The notes under the pieces are model-generated. The model did not search any database and was not told the DNA's origin. It saw only the letters and a list, made by a program, of their open reading frames with translations. From positions 3,053,370-3,117,369 of the forward strand of contig VZTJ01002478.1 in the NCBI GenBank assembly GCA_013397795.1: DNA of 64,000 bases, written 5' to 3'. The position numbers were made by a program, and so were the translations under genes. The stretch comes from Orthonyx spaldingii (Eukaryota > Chordata > Aves > Passeriformes > Orthonychidae). Of this stretch, positions 23,488-35,600 are shown piece after piece. The first letter of the stretch is position 1. Every line of letters starts with the position of its first letter.

Positions 23488-24166
23488 CAAGATCCAGGAC
23501 ATCTTACTTGCATACTGTGTGTATATTGTATATATTCACTTTGCCCTATTTTGGAAAGCTGCCTTTACAAATGACACACACTGTCTCAAGTGGTGTTAGG
23601 ATGGCACAGTGCACCAGGTAACAGTGTCTGATCCTCACTGATCTACTGTACCAGGCTGGGCAAAAGGACACAAGTGATTGAGCTCATTTACATTACTAGT
23701 CTACAAAGGTCGTAATGCAATTCCTTTGTTGCCTTCCATTTATTTTCTATTAGATTCAGGAAGACAAGAAGTATAGACACTGTCCCCACTGTCTTTGCTT
23801 TAGCAGTTTTCTGAATCAGGGAAGTACTTGCCAGACACTTGAGAATGTGGCCTACTGATACCATCCTAAGGTGTAACATTAGTCAAAGGATTGGTATGCA
23901 GCCATATGAAATTCTACTCTTGTTCTAACTGCTTCTGATCCCTTATTTCTCGGCATTAAGTCTGAACCTATGTGCCACGGTGCAGAACATTAGTTTCACA
24001 GTAACAGGCACCTAAAGGATTTTTTTCTAAGCAGTAACTCTTCAGACTAAAAAGAAATAGCAAAATTATTATCTATTTTAACATCCTTGTGTGATTCTAG
24101 GAATCTTCTATGCATAAACAGAATGTATAATATATATACATGTACACACACAAGGAATCTGAAAAA

Positions 24167-24327
24167 GAACCCAGAGAAATTATGCAGTCTCCCTCACTGT
24201 AGATGTTCAGGAACTGACTGGACTTAATCCTGTGCCATGTGCTCTAGGACGACTCTTCTTTAGCAAGGAAATTGGACCAGATGACCCAGTGTGGTCCCTT
24301 CCAACCTCACCCATTCTGTGATTCTGA
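24167..24327 (+). mobile_element. CR1 LINE 3'-end fragment
   Basis: The plus strand follows the CR1 3'UTR end: CCAGAGAAATTATGCAGTCT, then a GACTGGA motif, TTGGACCAGATGACC, GGTCCCTTCCAACC and the terminal ATTCTGTGATTCTGA. Clearly antisense to FAT1. Confidence 0.85.
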
Positions 24328-24504
24328 GAACTTGCAATATAAGTTTCTAAATAACCTGCAAATAGGAATTTTGTAACTCTTAACACTTATTTGATAAGCA
24401 GTTTCACTGATGACCTTAAATAATTAAAAATACAGAAAAATTCAACTCACAAATTCACAGTCCAACAACATTATTGATTTAACTACTTCACTAGTTGTAT
24501 TTAC

Positions 24505-24648
24505 CTGGATGATAACACTATAGTTTCCTTTTGAGAACACTGGAGGATTATCATTTACATCAGAAACATCAATGTTAACTGTAGTTGTGTTAAGCTTAGG
24601 TGGGTTTCCATTATCTGAAGCTTGAATTGTCAAGGTATATCCTGAAAT
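24505..24648 (-). CDS. FAT1: FAT1 exon 17 (cadherin repeat)
   Basis: The 144-bp exon (48 codons, phase 0) reads ISGYTLTIQASDNGNPPKLN, then TTTVNIDVS, the linker DVNDNPPVF and SKGNYSVIIQ. The acceptor follows a T-rich tract ending TTTTTTAG|ATTTC and the donor is CCAG|GTAAAT. Confidence 0.94.
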
Positions 24649-24989
24649 CTAAAAAAATAATAAAAAAAATTTAAAACATACACATTGTTTGAGAGTTTTC
24701 AGATTACCCCCTAAAACATTGAAGAGGAAAAAAGTAACAAACTCAGATTTTGTTTTATGGAAGAAATATTTTAGCACAACCCCCAGTAAAGCTTTCCTTC
24801 ATATATTTAATCCTTTCTCTTCCTCCTAGTCCCCCAAAAGTACAGATATAAATAGATGTTTTCACTTTTTTATAGCTATATTAATTTTGCAACATGAAAT
24901 GGTAATTTACAAATAGAATAAGAAAATGGTGGTCATCAGTTATGTATAGGTAAATTAATCCCAACTGCCCAAAAAGCACAAAACCTCAC
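24649..24989 (-). other. FAT1: Intron 16 (341 bp)
   Basis: AT-rich; nothing else recognised. Confidence 0.8.
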
Positions 24990-25127
24990 CTTTTCTCTGT
25001 CTAGAAGCTTAGTCACTTTTATTTCACCCCTGGTAGGGTCAATTGTAAAAGGATTTCCTTGATTGCCATCTATAATTGTGTAGTGAATGTGGTTGTTGGA
25101 AGGTCCATCGGCATCATCTGCCATAAC
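24990..25127 (-). CDS. FAT1: FAT1 exon 16 (cadherin repeat)
   Basis: The 138-bp exon is exactly 46 codons, phase 0 at both ends: VMADDADGPSNNHIHYTIID, then GNQGNPFTIDPTRGEIKVTK and LLDREK. DADG and the G-x-I...LDRE pattern mark the middle of a cadherin repeat. Human has DRET where DREK is seen here. The acceptor is CCCTTAG|GTTATG and the donor AAAAG|GTGAGG. Confidence 0.94.
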
Positions 25128-25530
25128 CTAAGGGATATTACAGTCTCATTTAAAACAGGTTGAAATAGACTCTAACACCTTTCAGATAAATTCATCCTGA
25201 AGATGAGCTCTTTTGGTCTAACAAATTTCATAGTTTTCAAGAGAAATGCCATCTCAATAAAACATACCGACATCACTTTATTTCCTAAATTTCTTCTGAA
25301 AGTTAAATCATGTTCTCATGGGGAGAACATAAACATATGACAAAATATTATCTACTTTCCCACAGCATCTGAAGTCCCTACTTCTGAAACTTTTTCAAAG
25401 TAAATTTTCAACTTACTCAGTGGCAAACATCTGTCCATTGATGTTCACCTTCAAATCAATACTTATTTCTTCAAGACTGAAAGCATGATCATAATGACAG
25501 AGTATTTCAAGGTAAAAAGCCAATACATAC
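25128..25530 (-). other. FAT1: Intron 15 (403 bp)
   Basis: Nothing recognised beyond the splice sites. Confidence 0.8.
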
Positions 25531-25745
25531 TGTAATAACTGATTGTTCAAGCACAGCATCTTCACTGATTACTGCAGTGTAAGTGTCTTGGCTAAACACT
25601 GGGGAATTGTCATTGATATCCGTGACATTAATATTCACTGTTACAACATCACTTAATGAAGGCGTGCCTCCATCTGTGGCTTCCACTGTCAAGTAGTACT
25701 CATGAGAACTTTCGTAATCCAAACTCTCAATGATAAAAATGGCTC
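25531..25745 (-). CDS. FAT1: FAT1 exon 15 (cadherin repeats)
   Basis: The 215-bp exon encodes GAIFIIESLDYESSHEYYLT, then VEATDGGTPSLSDVVTVNIN, the linker DINDNSPVFSQDTY and ISEDAVLEQSVIT. It completes a Gly codon at entry and ends in phase 0. The acceptor is CTTCCCTAG|GAGCC and the donor ATTACA|GTATGT. Confidence 0.95.
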
Positions 25746-26949
25746 CTAGGGAAGACGAAAAAACAAAAAGCCTCACACAAACTCTGCTACTGCTGTAGTA
25801 TTATGTATTGCAACTTTTTATTTTGACCTGACTCAGCTTCTTCAGGGCTTGATTTGTCACTGTAAAGCTAGAGCTAGCCAGTGAAACGATTATGCTTTGC
25901 ACATGTAAGTAAAAAGATGCAAAGTTCCTGCCATTACCACAAAAGATTCACAGTTTAAAACAATCTGGCTTACATTTTTTAATATGAGTTTTTAACTGAC
26001 TAGTTAAGGTAGTGCAGAGTCCCTAGCACACACATTGATTTGCTGCTGGAAGAGTTTTTCTGGAACCTTTTTACTCCTTTCAAATATATGAACTTTATCT
26101 GGCAAAGTACTTCTATACCTTATTACCAGTATATCCACTGGAAAAAGAAGGAGAATTGTAATTTCCATTACACCAGTACAATTAACTACTAAGCTATTTA
26201 ACTAACTACTAAAAGTTAACTCGAATTAGCTTTTGAGTAGAAATTTTCTTAAAAACAAAACAAAAAAAACCACCCAAAACCCAAACAACTTTACCAGAAA
26301 TTAGCTCTAGAACAAAAACTCTATAGGTTAACAAAACTAAAATTGAGGTGTATATTGATTTTTAGCAAACAATTGTGATTAATAGGGAAATTCTCTACAG
26401 AACCTAAATAGCAAGCCTAAAATCTCCCACTGTCATGCTGGTATATGGGTGAATATAATATTCCTATTCCAACCTCTCTTTAATGCCATATCAAATTTCT
26501 TTAGGATTACTTCCTTTGTGGGCCAATGACTACTCTTCCCAACCAATTTTATTTCTAATCCTTCTTTTGCCAAGTCTGGCCATTCCTTCTGATAATAAAC
26601 CTTTTGTGGAAAGACTATTATGCTTCTGTCATTACAGATCTATGTCTTTCCACCTGCATGCCCCCAGAGTGGAGATCTTTCAGGTAGGAAACCCTTACTC
26701 TTGTCAACTAAATGAATCTAATCCAAATAATAATCCAAATAAACAGAAGCAACTAATGAAGTTCCTATTCTACATTTTACTGCACTCCTCTAGTAAGCAT
26801 GCTGGCAAAATGGGTGAAAAGACAGCAGCAGCAACTTTACAGGCAGGATGATGCACACAGATTATACATGAACTGTTGAACTATGGAAGAACTCAGTCTG
26901 GCAATGTGCTTGCTTGGCCTAAAGTATATTCACAGTTGTAACCTGTTAC
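25746..26949 (-). other. FAT1: Intron 14 (1204 bp)
   Basis: Contains an A/C-rich low-complexity stretch near 26251-26290; no exon seen. Confidence 0.75.
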
Positions 26950-27339
26950 CTGTTGTTGAATCGATGCTGAATTTTCCATGTTCATTCCCACTGACTATTG
27001 AGTATGTGATTTCAGCATTGGCTTCAATGTCTCTGCTTGCAGCATAGATCTGGAGAACTTCAGTTCCAACCAAAATGTCCTCTGATACACTTGCACTATA
27101 CTCCCTGTGCTCAAATACGGGTGGATTATCATTAATATCCAAAACAGAAACTATAAGACTACTTGTTGAAGATAGCCTTCTAGGTAAACCTTCATCTGTA
27201 GCCTTCAAAGTTAATGTGTACACAGCTTGTAATTCCCGATCCAAAGGCTTCTCCAAACGAATGATTCCGGAGAATTCATCAATAGAGAACTGCCCCTCTG
27301 CAGAGTTCATCAGTGAATAATGGATTTTACGGTTCAACC
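26950..27339 (-). CDS. FAT1: FAT1 exon 14 (cadherin repeats)
   Basis: The 390-bp exon starts GLNRKIHYSLMNSAEGQFSI and continues DEFSGIIRLEKPLDRELQAV, the linker DINDNPPVFEHREY, SEDILVGTEVLQIYAASRD, EANAEITYSIVSGNEHGKF and SIDSTTG. It covers the end of one repeat and the first half of the next. The acceptor is AATGCAG|GGTTGA and the donor ACAACAG|GTAACA. Confidence 0.95.
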
Positions 27340-28605
27340 CTGCATTTTGAAAAGAATTTTCAAGTATGAAGCGGCCATTAAAATACATAACAGAATAATC
27401 CATCTGATAGCTATAGAAATCAGCATGCTAAATATTATCATTCATGTTAAAAGTAAATTTCAGAAAGAGTTAAAGGGTTTTGTGAAGGGCAGAATTACTT
27501 AAAAAAAAAATAAGCTAACACTTCACTGCACTAATTTTCTGTCATACAGAAAACATGAACCATGGTTCTGCTTCAGTTCTAGCACTAGTTAATATGAAAC
27601 AATTAGTAACATAAATGTAATTATAACTTTAGAACAATAGAATCTGCTTAGCAAGCTTATAATAACAGAGGAGGATATGGGAGAGTTAGGTTGCATCAAT
27701 TAACTAGACTCAAAATCGGTAAGTTAATATTTAAGAACCATGCCCCAAACTTAACAGGAACATAATTTCTAGCAACATTTCTTTATAAAACAAACAAAAA
27801 TCTTACAGATTTTAGGGGCAAGTATTTTGGTACCCCTGAGCCTCAAAGACTAGTAAAGTATGAAAACATCTGTCTATTACCTTCCAAATGAGCAACCTAG
27901 CTTCATCATAGCACAAAGCAGGTCAGTTGTTTTATGAGACTGAGGCAACTATTCATTAATACTTTTTGATTAATAAAGTGATGAGATATGGAAATCAGAT
28001 ACTTTAAAAAATACTTTATGCTGTTGTGTTCCTTACAACAAAGCCTATGAACAATCTCTTTCTAATGCCACTTTTCAGTTCATGTTCACTTAAATATTTG
28101 GAACTAAACAGTGAAGATAAAGAGACAGTAAAAATCTTAACAGCATATATATAAAGCTACAGCTGACCAGGGTTCTCTTCATGGTATGATCATCAATGGC
28201 TGGCTGGAGAAGCATACATTCAAAAATCTATGAATGCCCATTTACATGAACAGACATGGCCTGATAGTCCTATTACTTACATCAGGAGTAAAAGGATGAA
28301 ACTAATCGATCGTAACATTAATACCTTATCACACACTAAAAAGATCCTACATTTTGTCCCTCCCCCCTCTCCTCTTTTTTGCACAGACTCTACAGGAATG
28401 TCTTCCAAGCTACTCACACATGGAGGTCAGGTGTTTATATGATTCAGTAGACCTAAATATATCGAAAGTTCAGGAGTCTAATCCTGAATGGTATTGAACA
28501 TCTGTCAGCTCTACTGAAACACTTGACACCTCTCAGGATAAAACTAAATAAATATTACTGTTAAGTCTGAGAACATGACAAAAGTATCAGTCAAAAAATG
28601 CATAC
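27340..28605 (-). other. FAT1: Intron 13 (1266 bp)
   Basis: AT-rich; nothing recognised. Confidence 0.75.
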
Positions 28606-28839
28606 CTGCATCTGCATCTGTTGCCTGCACTCTTGTCAAAAGGGTTTTAGGCTCTGTGTTTTCAAACACTGTAATGGAGTAAGTATCAGTTGTAAACTCT
28701 GGGGCATTATCATTCACATCTTCCAGAGTCAGAATAACGTTAGCTTGGCAGAATCTTCCTCCTCCATCTGTGGCTTTCACTAGAAGATGATAAACTGCTT
28801 GCTGCTCACGATCAAGTGCCATTAATGTTTTCAGTTCAC
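28606..28839 (-). CDS. FAT1: FAT1 exon 13 (cadherin repeats)
   Basis: The 234-bp exon encodes GELKTLMALDREQQAVYHLL, then VKATDGGGRFCQANVILTLE, the canonical linker DVNDNAPEF, and the start of the next repeat (ITVFENTEPKTLLTRV, ATDADA). The acceptor is TTTGTAG|GTGAAC and the donor GATGCAG|GTATGC; both junctions split Gly codons. Confidence 0.95.
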
Positions 28840-30292
28840 CTACAAACAGCATAACACACATAAGTTGATGCAAGTTGTAAGACATAAGTACCCCTAACAT
28901 GCTTTCCCCTAAAAGTCGGAAAAACGAAACAATTTTCTCTTTTACAGTAGTTTCATCAGTGGCTAAGTCAACAGCTGTACTCTACTAATGAACTCTACTT
29001 TGGGCAAAGCATGTGAGTGACCTGCCTTTTCAGTTTGAAAAGATTAAGTACTAAAACTCTTTATTTTTTCTTAATGCTCTTGAAACAGAAATTAGCTAAA
29101 GTAAAACTATTTGATGGCACAGAGAGAGAATGTGTATCCATGAAAAAATCCATGTGTGTTTGTGCAAAGAAAATTAAAATAAAAGAAATAAAATAAATTA
29201 AAAGAACTCTTGCTTTAAAAAAATGCAAGGTTAAATCCATGTCTGTTTTTTCTGGGCTGTTTAGTTGTACTCCTTCCACAGTTGTTGATGTTTCTTCCTC
29301 TAATATTCAATGAATAAACACAGCTCTTCACTATGAGATATTAACTGCTACGCCAGACAAACCTCTAGAACTCTAACACATACTTTCTTTCCAAAGTGAC
29401 AGAAAACATGAGAGCCTACTATTATGTGTAGTCATTGTCTCCTTACAAACAGTTCAAAAAAGTATTATGAAACACTTTTTATGAGTATTCTAGCCCTACC
29501 AATTCTCAATTTATGTAACAACACAGTAGCACAACACACAGGTGAAATCCTAATTCCAAAAATCCCCCAAACCCATGAAGTAAGGTCCTTCTCATTTATT
29601 TTGTCACTGAAGTTTTCTAAACTCTTCTACTTGCATTACATGTTTATATTCACCTTATTCCATTGTTTCTACATTTTTTACCTTCTTACTGCTTGTCTAC
29701 TGCAGCCTGCACAGTACAGGATTGTGGCATTAGCTGTGAGCTATACTATAATACAAAACACACAAATGCCATGAAAACCCACGTGAAGCAAGGTAGAAGT
29801 TAATCTCATTTATACAGTGCTTCCAATAAAACTGGGGGCACTTTTGGTGTTTGCTATGGAAAGCAAACTTGTTGCTCCATCTAACCTCATCCCATTTAAT
29901 TTTTCAAAACAAATGATGGCAAAGTGAATCTGAATGAAGATATTTTCAGTTACAAACAATTATTGCTACTACTACAATGAATATAAAAAGAGCAAATTTT
30001 ATGGCATACTTTTATTCCAGCCACTTCAGCATGGAAGTTTCTGGCTTCAGGGCAAATACCCTGTTTATTCTTTAGTTCCTCATACATTAAAATACTTGCC
30101 TTTTGCCTGACTTAATTCAATATATTAGTATTTGTGTAGCAGAAACTCTCATTTTAAACGGTTGTACAATGAACCAACCCTTAGTGGAATGTTTTAAGTA
30201 CTGACATTTATGCATGTCTTAATGTAATAGCAAAACATTTTATAAAATGAGGTGATGACTGGAATCTTGTATAGTGTATAAAATATTATTAC
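28840..30292 (-). other. FAT1: Intron 12 (1453 bp)
   Basis: AT-rich with an A-rich stretch around 29160-29210; no exon or repeat family recognised. Confidence 0.75.
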
Positions 30293-30446
30293 CTGTGTCT
30301 GGAGCGATTCTGAATTTTTCTGCTCCTGTGCCATGCAGTGTGTAAGTAATTTCTGCGTTGGAACGAATATCTGCATCTGTAGCAGACACCTGCATTATCA
30401 TCTTGCCAGGAAGGGCATCTTCAGGAACGGAATCAGCATATAAAGT
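30293..30446 (-). CDS. FAT1: FAT1 exon 12 (cadherin repeat, first half)
   Basis: The 154-bp exon starts TLYADSVPEDALPGKMIMQV and continues SATDADIRSNAEITYTL, GTGAEKFRIAPDT and one base of Gly. PED, DAD and NAEITY are the amino-terminal calcium-coordination elements of a cadherin repeat. The acceptor is AATCTTGCAG|ACTTTA and the donor ACACAG|GTAATA. Confidence 0.95.
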
Positions 30447-31825
30447 CTGCAAGATTTCAAAGTTACATTGAAAGACTAAACATATGAAGTAAGCAGAGCT
30501 TGGAAAGGGGAGGGGAAGAAGGAACGATAGAGGAAATAATGTTCTGTTTGAATGTTTGGTAACATATAACATGAACCAGAGGATGAAATACCTGAAAATT
30601 AAAAAAAACTTATGATTTTCTAATTAATTACTTCACATTTATTAGATTATTCAGAAAGGTATTTAATATTGCAGCTATAGGGATTTTGAAAATCACAGCA
30701 TTGCTAAGAACCTGAAACACTTGTAACTCATTAACTGATAATGAAATGTGTTCCCAAAATAGGAGCAATAAATTTTTGCTAATTTCATTTTATCTGTTTT
30801 GGTGGATTATCTTTTCTACGTCTGTCTCAATCTATAAAAAATTGTATCTGCTCTTTTTTTAATGACACAAAAGCTTCTAGATTAAATAAAAAAATATGAA
30901 AAAATATTCAGAATTTAATGGCACTAAGCACTATTACAGCTCAACCATGTCAGGCATGTGCATTACATTAGAAGCACTAAGCCTTGTAACACCAATATTA
31001 ATAAAGGGAAAAATAAAAGGAAAAAAAAGTTAAAAATACTGATTTGCCAGTCTGTATATAACTGCAACCATTTACACATAAGTAACCAACACAAACATCA
31101 ACTAAGAAAAAGAATCCTATGTTCAGTGTATACTTGTCCTTCCTAGTACAAGGGAAGATTTCAACTTAGTAATATCAAATCTGTGTTCAACTGTGAAAAG
31201 TCCAAATGTGGTAAATGAGGAAAAAAAAATCCTGGGTTTCCAAATAAGGCAATTACACATCTTGCAAGGGCTACCTTTCTGGGTTTTTTCCATTTCTTAT
31301 TTTTCATGTCCATTTTTGCAGACTATAAAAGCTGGTCAGGTAGACAGCTTTGAAAGAAAACATTTGTGGATTACAGATTTTTGGTGCTGCTGACTGCAAT
31401 TGCAGGGTAATGTTCCAGTCTTTTCAACTCTTTTATCACAGGAAATACACATGTATATCAACTAAGCAATGGGATTCAGCCTTCTTTGAGACTTTGCTTC
31501 TTTCATAAAATAGAAAATATAAACTATCATGGCTGCAGCTTAAAACAATTCTTTTTGGAAAAGAATTAACATAGGAGAAATGTGCTACAGTTCTCCTCAT
31601 ATCTTTCAAACACCCACTGAGTGTAAATGAATTGTCTTTGAATTTTTAAAAAAACTGTCTGTGAAGTATCTTTTATTTGACAGCATTCTATCTTAGTAGT
31701 CCAAATTTTTGTTACTGGTTTAAAAGGAATAGCTATTTGTCAGTCTCCTGAGAAGCAATTTCAGAGAAAATGTAGATTTTATGTATGAAAGCAGCTGGAC
31801 ATGGAAGATAAAAGACTCTGCCTAC
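30447..31825 (-). other. FAT1: Intron 11 (1379 bp)
   Basis: AT-rich; nothing recognised. Confidence 0.75.
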
Positions 31826-32022
31826 CTTTTCACAAACAGGGCTATTATCATTAGCATCAAGGACTTTAACCTCCACCACAGCTTTAGCTGCAAAGGTCCC
31901 ATCAGTAGCTGTAATATTTAGAAGATAATTATCCTTTTCTTCCCTGTCCAGAGGCTTTTTGACATAGACCTTCCATTCATTCTGTATATTTTCAATAGCA
32001 AACTGTCCCAAAGGATCACCTC
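31826..32022 (-). CDS. FAT1: FAT1 exon 11 (cadherin repeat)
   Basis: The 197-bp exon encodes GGDPLGQFAIENIQNEWKVY, then VKKPLDREEKDNYLLNITA, TDGTFAAKAVVEVKVL and the linker DANDNSPVCEK. The Cys in the linker is shared with human FAT1 as recalled. It enters by completing a Gly codon and leaves in phase 0. The acceptor is ATATTTCAG and the donor GAAAAG|GTAGGC. Confidence 0.95.
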
Positions 32023-32654
32023 CTGAAATATGAAAAGAAATATTTATTTAAAGATGGAGATTTCTACTGTTTATCAAAATTAAGGTATATCTAAAAAAAT
32101 AATTAAAAAATAAAAGTAAATGCAAATAAGCAGCTACTCTCTGTGGCTTTACGAGGAAACTGCTTCATTTCCCATGTAGAAATTGCCAGTAGATAATCAC
32201 ACAACAAATTGTGCTGTGGCCAACAGAATCCATCAAAATTAATGTAGAAATTCATGTAGCATTACAGAAAACATCATATCATGACATATACTAAATAAAA
32301 ACAATAAAATACTTCACTGGAAATTAACAGCCTATTATTTTGTGAAATTTCTTTCATTTGTTCTTTAACTACATCACTAATCTAAGCATAGTTTTTTAAA
32401 ATAAAATTTGATATATAAATAATATACAGAGAAAGGCATTTTAAGTAAGGCACACATGAAACAAAGCCAAATACTTGTTTTCTAAAACTCATTTTTCCAC
32501 TGAAGTTTTTAATATTCATATTAAGACAGACACATTCTCTCTCTGCAGCTCCACAGTTTCAAACACTTTCCAATCTTTTGAAAGATTAAATTGTATCTCC
32601 CATCATTCCAGCGCCACTCAAATGGTTACTCTGACATTACCCAAAAAGATTTAC
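32023..32654 (-). other. FAT1: Intron 10 (632 bp)
   Basis: AT-rich; nothing recognised. Confidence 0.8.
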
Positions 32655-35600
32655 CTGTAATGTAATAAAATACTTGTCTATTGGTTTCTTCTGTATCAGC
32701 ATCGGTTGTACTCAGGATGGCAATTACCCCACCAGGAGGGTCATCCTCACTGACTGTTCCTTTATATATCTCTGCAGTAAACCGTGGCGGATTGTCATTC
32801 ACGTCTGTGACAGTAACTTCAACCACAGCCATAGAAGACAGTTGAATTTTCTCACCCCGGTCAGACGCAACCACTGTGATTTTGTATTTGTCTCGTTTCT
32901 CGTGATCGAGTTCTTTGAGAGTGGTAATCCAGCCAGTTTCCATGTTTATGGCAAAAGACTCTATAATGTCTAGCTCTTGAGATGGATCCAAACTGTAAGT
33001 AACCTGCCCATTGAGTCCTGAATCTAAGTCAGTTCCTTTAACCTGTATGACTCTTGTTCCAGCTGGTGTGTTTTCTACGATGAATGCTTCATATGGGTTG
33101 GACTCCAAAATGGGTTTGTTATCATTCGCATCTTTTACTTGAATGCTTACCTCTACTGAGGAAACAACATTATAATCTTCATTTGCATACTGTGCTCGAA
33201 CTGAGAACTGGTACCACTTAGTTGTTTCATGATCAAGATTCTTCTCAAGTTTCAACTCTCCAGTCTGTCGGTCAATCACAAAAAAGTCATCTCTGTTGCT
33301 TTCAGGAGTGGTCCCTTTTATCAGACTATATGCTAAAGTCTGATTATGCTCTGCTTTGATAACATCTATCACAGTTCCAATTGGAATGTCCTCAGAAACC
33401 GTGTAAGAATAAAATGGTTCTGAAAATTCTGGAGGAGGTACTTCTGGTGGGAGTATTCTAGCATAAACAGGAACAAATGACTCTTTTTGGGGGGATCCAC
33501 CATCAATTGCTCTAACAAGGAAAGTAAGAAACTCATTTTCCAAACCAATTAAGCTTTCTTTTGTTGTAATTATACCAGACAATGAATTAATTTCTAAATT
33601 TTCTTCTACATTTTCAGACTCTGCTTCAATAGCATATGTGATGTCTGCATTTGTACCTTCATCAGCATCAGATGCCCAGACTTTAATGACAGAAGTACCC
33701 CGTGGAACATCAGACCCAATATTTACTTCGTACTCTGTTGCTCGGAATTGAGGAGCATTATCATTGTCATCTGTAAGTATTACATTAACAGTACAGAAAG
33801 CAACTTTCCCTCCTGAATCTTTGGCCATTAAACTAATGGCAATTACTTTTTCTGCTTGTGTTTCACGGTCAAGCTTTTCAGAGGTAAATATCTGCCCTCT
33901 CTCATTTGTATAAAATCTGTCTTTGGCAAAGTCATTCACAATGTGGTAAGTGATGTGGCCATATGTACCAGAGTCTTCATCTGTTGCTTTAATTTCAGTC
34001 ACCAAAGTATGCAATGGAGCATTTTCAGCTAGTTCAACCTCATATTCATTCTGGCTGAAAACAGGACTGTGCATATTCGCACTGATTACAGTTATATGGA
34101 CTTGGGCTGAGCTTCTGAAGACCCCATCAGAAACGGACACGTTAAGATTATAATGTGACTTTAGTGTCTGTCTGCGTAGGTTTGAGATGGTGATAACGCC
34201 AGTTTTACTATTAATCACAAAATTCTTCTGATCATTGCCTGTCAGAATGGAGTACTCCAGCTTGTCAACATCTGAACTATCTGCATCTGAGGCTTGCACA
34301 CATGTCACAAAATGTCCTCGAGAAGCCAGTTCACTAATTTTAGCTTCATAAAGCAATTGGCTAAAAAGAGGGGGGTTATCATTGAGATCAGTTACATCAA
34401 CAGTCACAATGGTATCACTGCTCAAGGGCAGCATGCCACCATCTATGGCCCTTATTAGTAACTTGTGTTGTTTAATTTGCTCATAGTCCAAAGTTCTTGC
34501 TGTAATAATGAGTCCAGTGCTGCTATCTATGTGGAAGTATTCATGACTTTCACTATTATCCTCAACCAGTTGATAGGAAATTCCCCTGTTGGTTCCAGAA
34601 TCGGCATCTGTAGCGCTCACTTGTACAACAGATGTTCCAATGACAGATGCTTCAGAAAGTGTTGCAATGTAAGACTGCTCTGTAAACACGGGAGGATTAT
34701 CATTGATGTCTTCCACTATTATGTCTACAAACACATCAGCATGCGCCCCATTTAGGGAGTCAGTTGCTCGGACACTCAGTTTATAGGCTGGATGAGACTC
34801 AAAGTCAAGAGGGGCAACAACATTTATAACTCCAGTGTTGAAGTTGATAGTGAACTGATTGAAAGGATCTCCACCTGTGATGCTGTAAAACACCTTGAGT
34901 CCTTCAGGGCTGTTTGCTTGTACATGTACCACAGGACTATGGAGCTGAATGTTTTCTGGTATCTCTGCACTGTAGAAAGGCTTTTCGAACACTGGCATAG
35001 CTTTACTCATAACTGTAATTGGGACTGTAACTTCAGCTGAAAATGCAGGGTCTCCTCCATCTTTTGCCACTACTGTCACCAGATACTCCCTATTTAGTGT
35101 GTCTGGTTCAAACTTCTTCTTCAGGGAGATTTCACCAGTGGGATCAATTTGGAAATGTTCATGATGTTCTTTGAGATAGTAATGCACCTCTCCATTTTTG
35201 CCTGTATCTTTATCTACTGCTGTCACACGTTGAATAATATGGCCTGCTTCAGAGTCTACTTTAACAACAGCATAATATGGAAGATTGACAAAAAATGGAG
35301 CGTTATCATTTACATCTTCCACTGTGACTTTAACTACAATGTGTGCAAGAACTGATGGTTTATTTTCCTCTGTCACTTCTACGACCACATCAAAAGATTC
35401 TTGCTGTTCACGATTAAATGGTATTCCCGTTGTTGAAAGGACTCCTGAAGTTTGGCTTATTTTAAATCTGCTGTCTGGATTTAGAATATGGTAAAACAAA
35501 GGCTTATTTATTTGATTCCCTATAGCAGTAACAACAGCTATTGTTTTTGCCTCTGTGGAATTCTCCTGCACTGTTGCAGAGTAAGAACTCTGTGTGAACT

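Larger units (their letters stand above)
22197..24504 (-). other. FAT1: Intron 17 (2308 bp)
   Basis: Holds a T/G low-complexity tract at 23395-23487 and a CR1 3'-end relic at 24167-24327. Confidence 0.8.

Noticed and set aside
23331..23621. Lys/Thr-rich and Phe/Leu-rich open frames
   Set aside because: Produced by the GTTT-type low-complexity tract.
26483..26851. 122-codon plus-strand open frame in intron 14
   Set aside because: No recognisable motif; composition typical of intron sequence.
34465..34755. Plus-strand open frames inside exon 10 (for example 33950-34153, 34465-34755, 35149-35355)
   Set aside because: They are antisense shadows of the FAT1 cadherin exon; the minus strand gives clear conserved protein.
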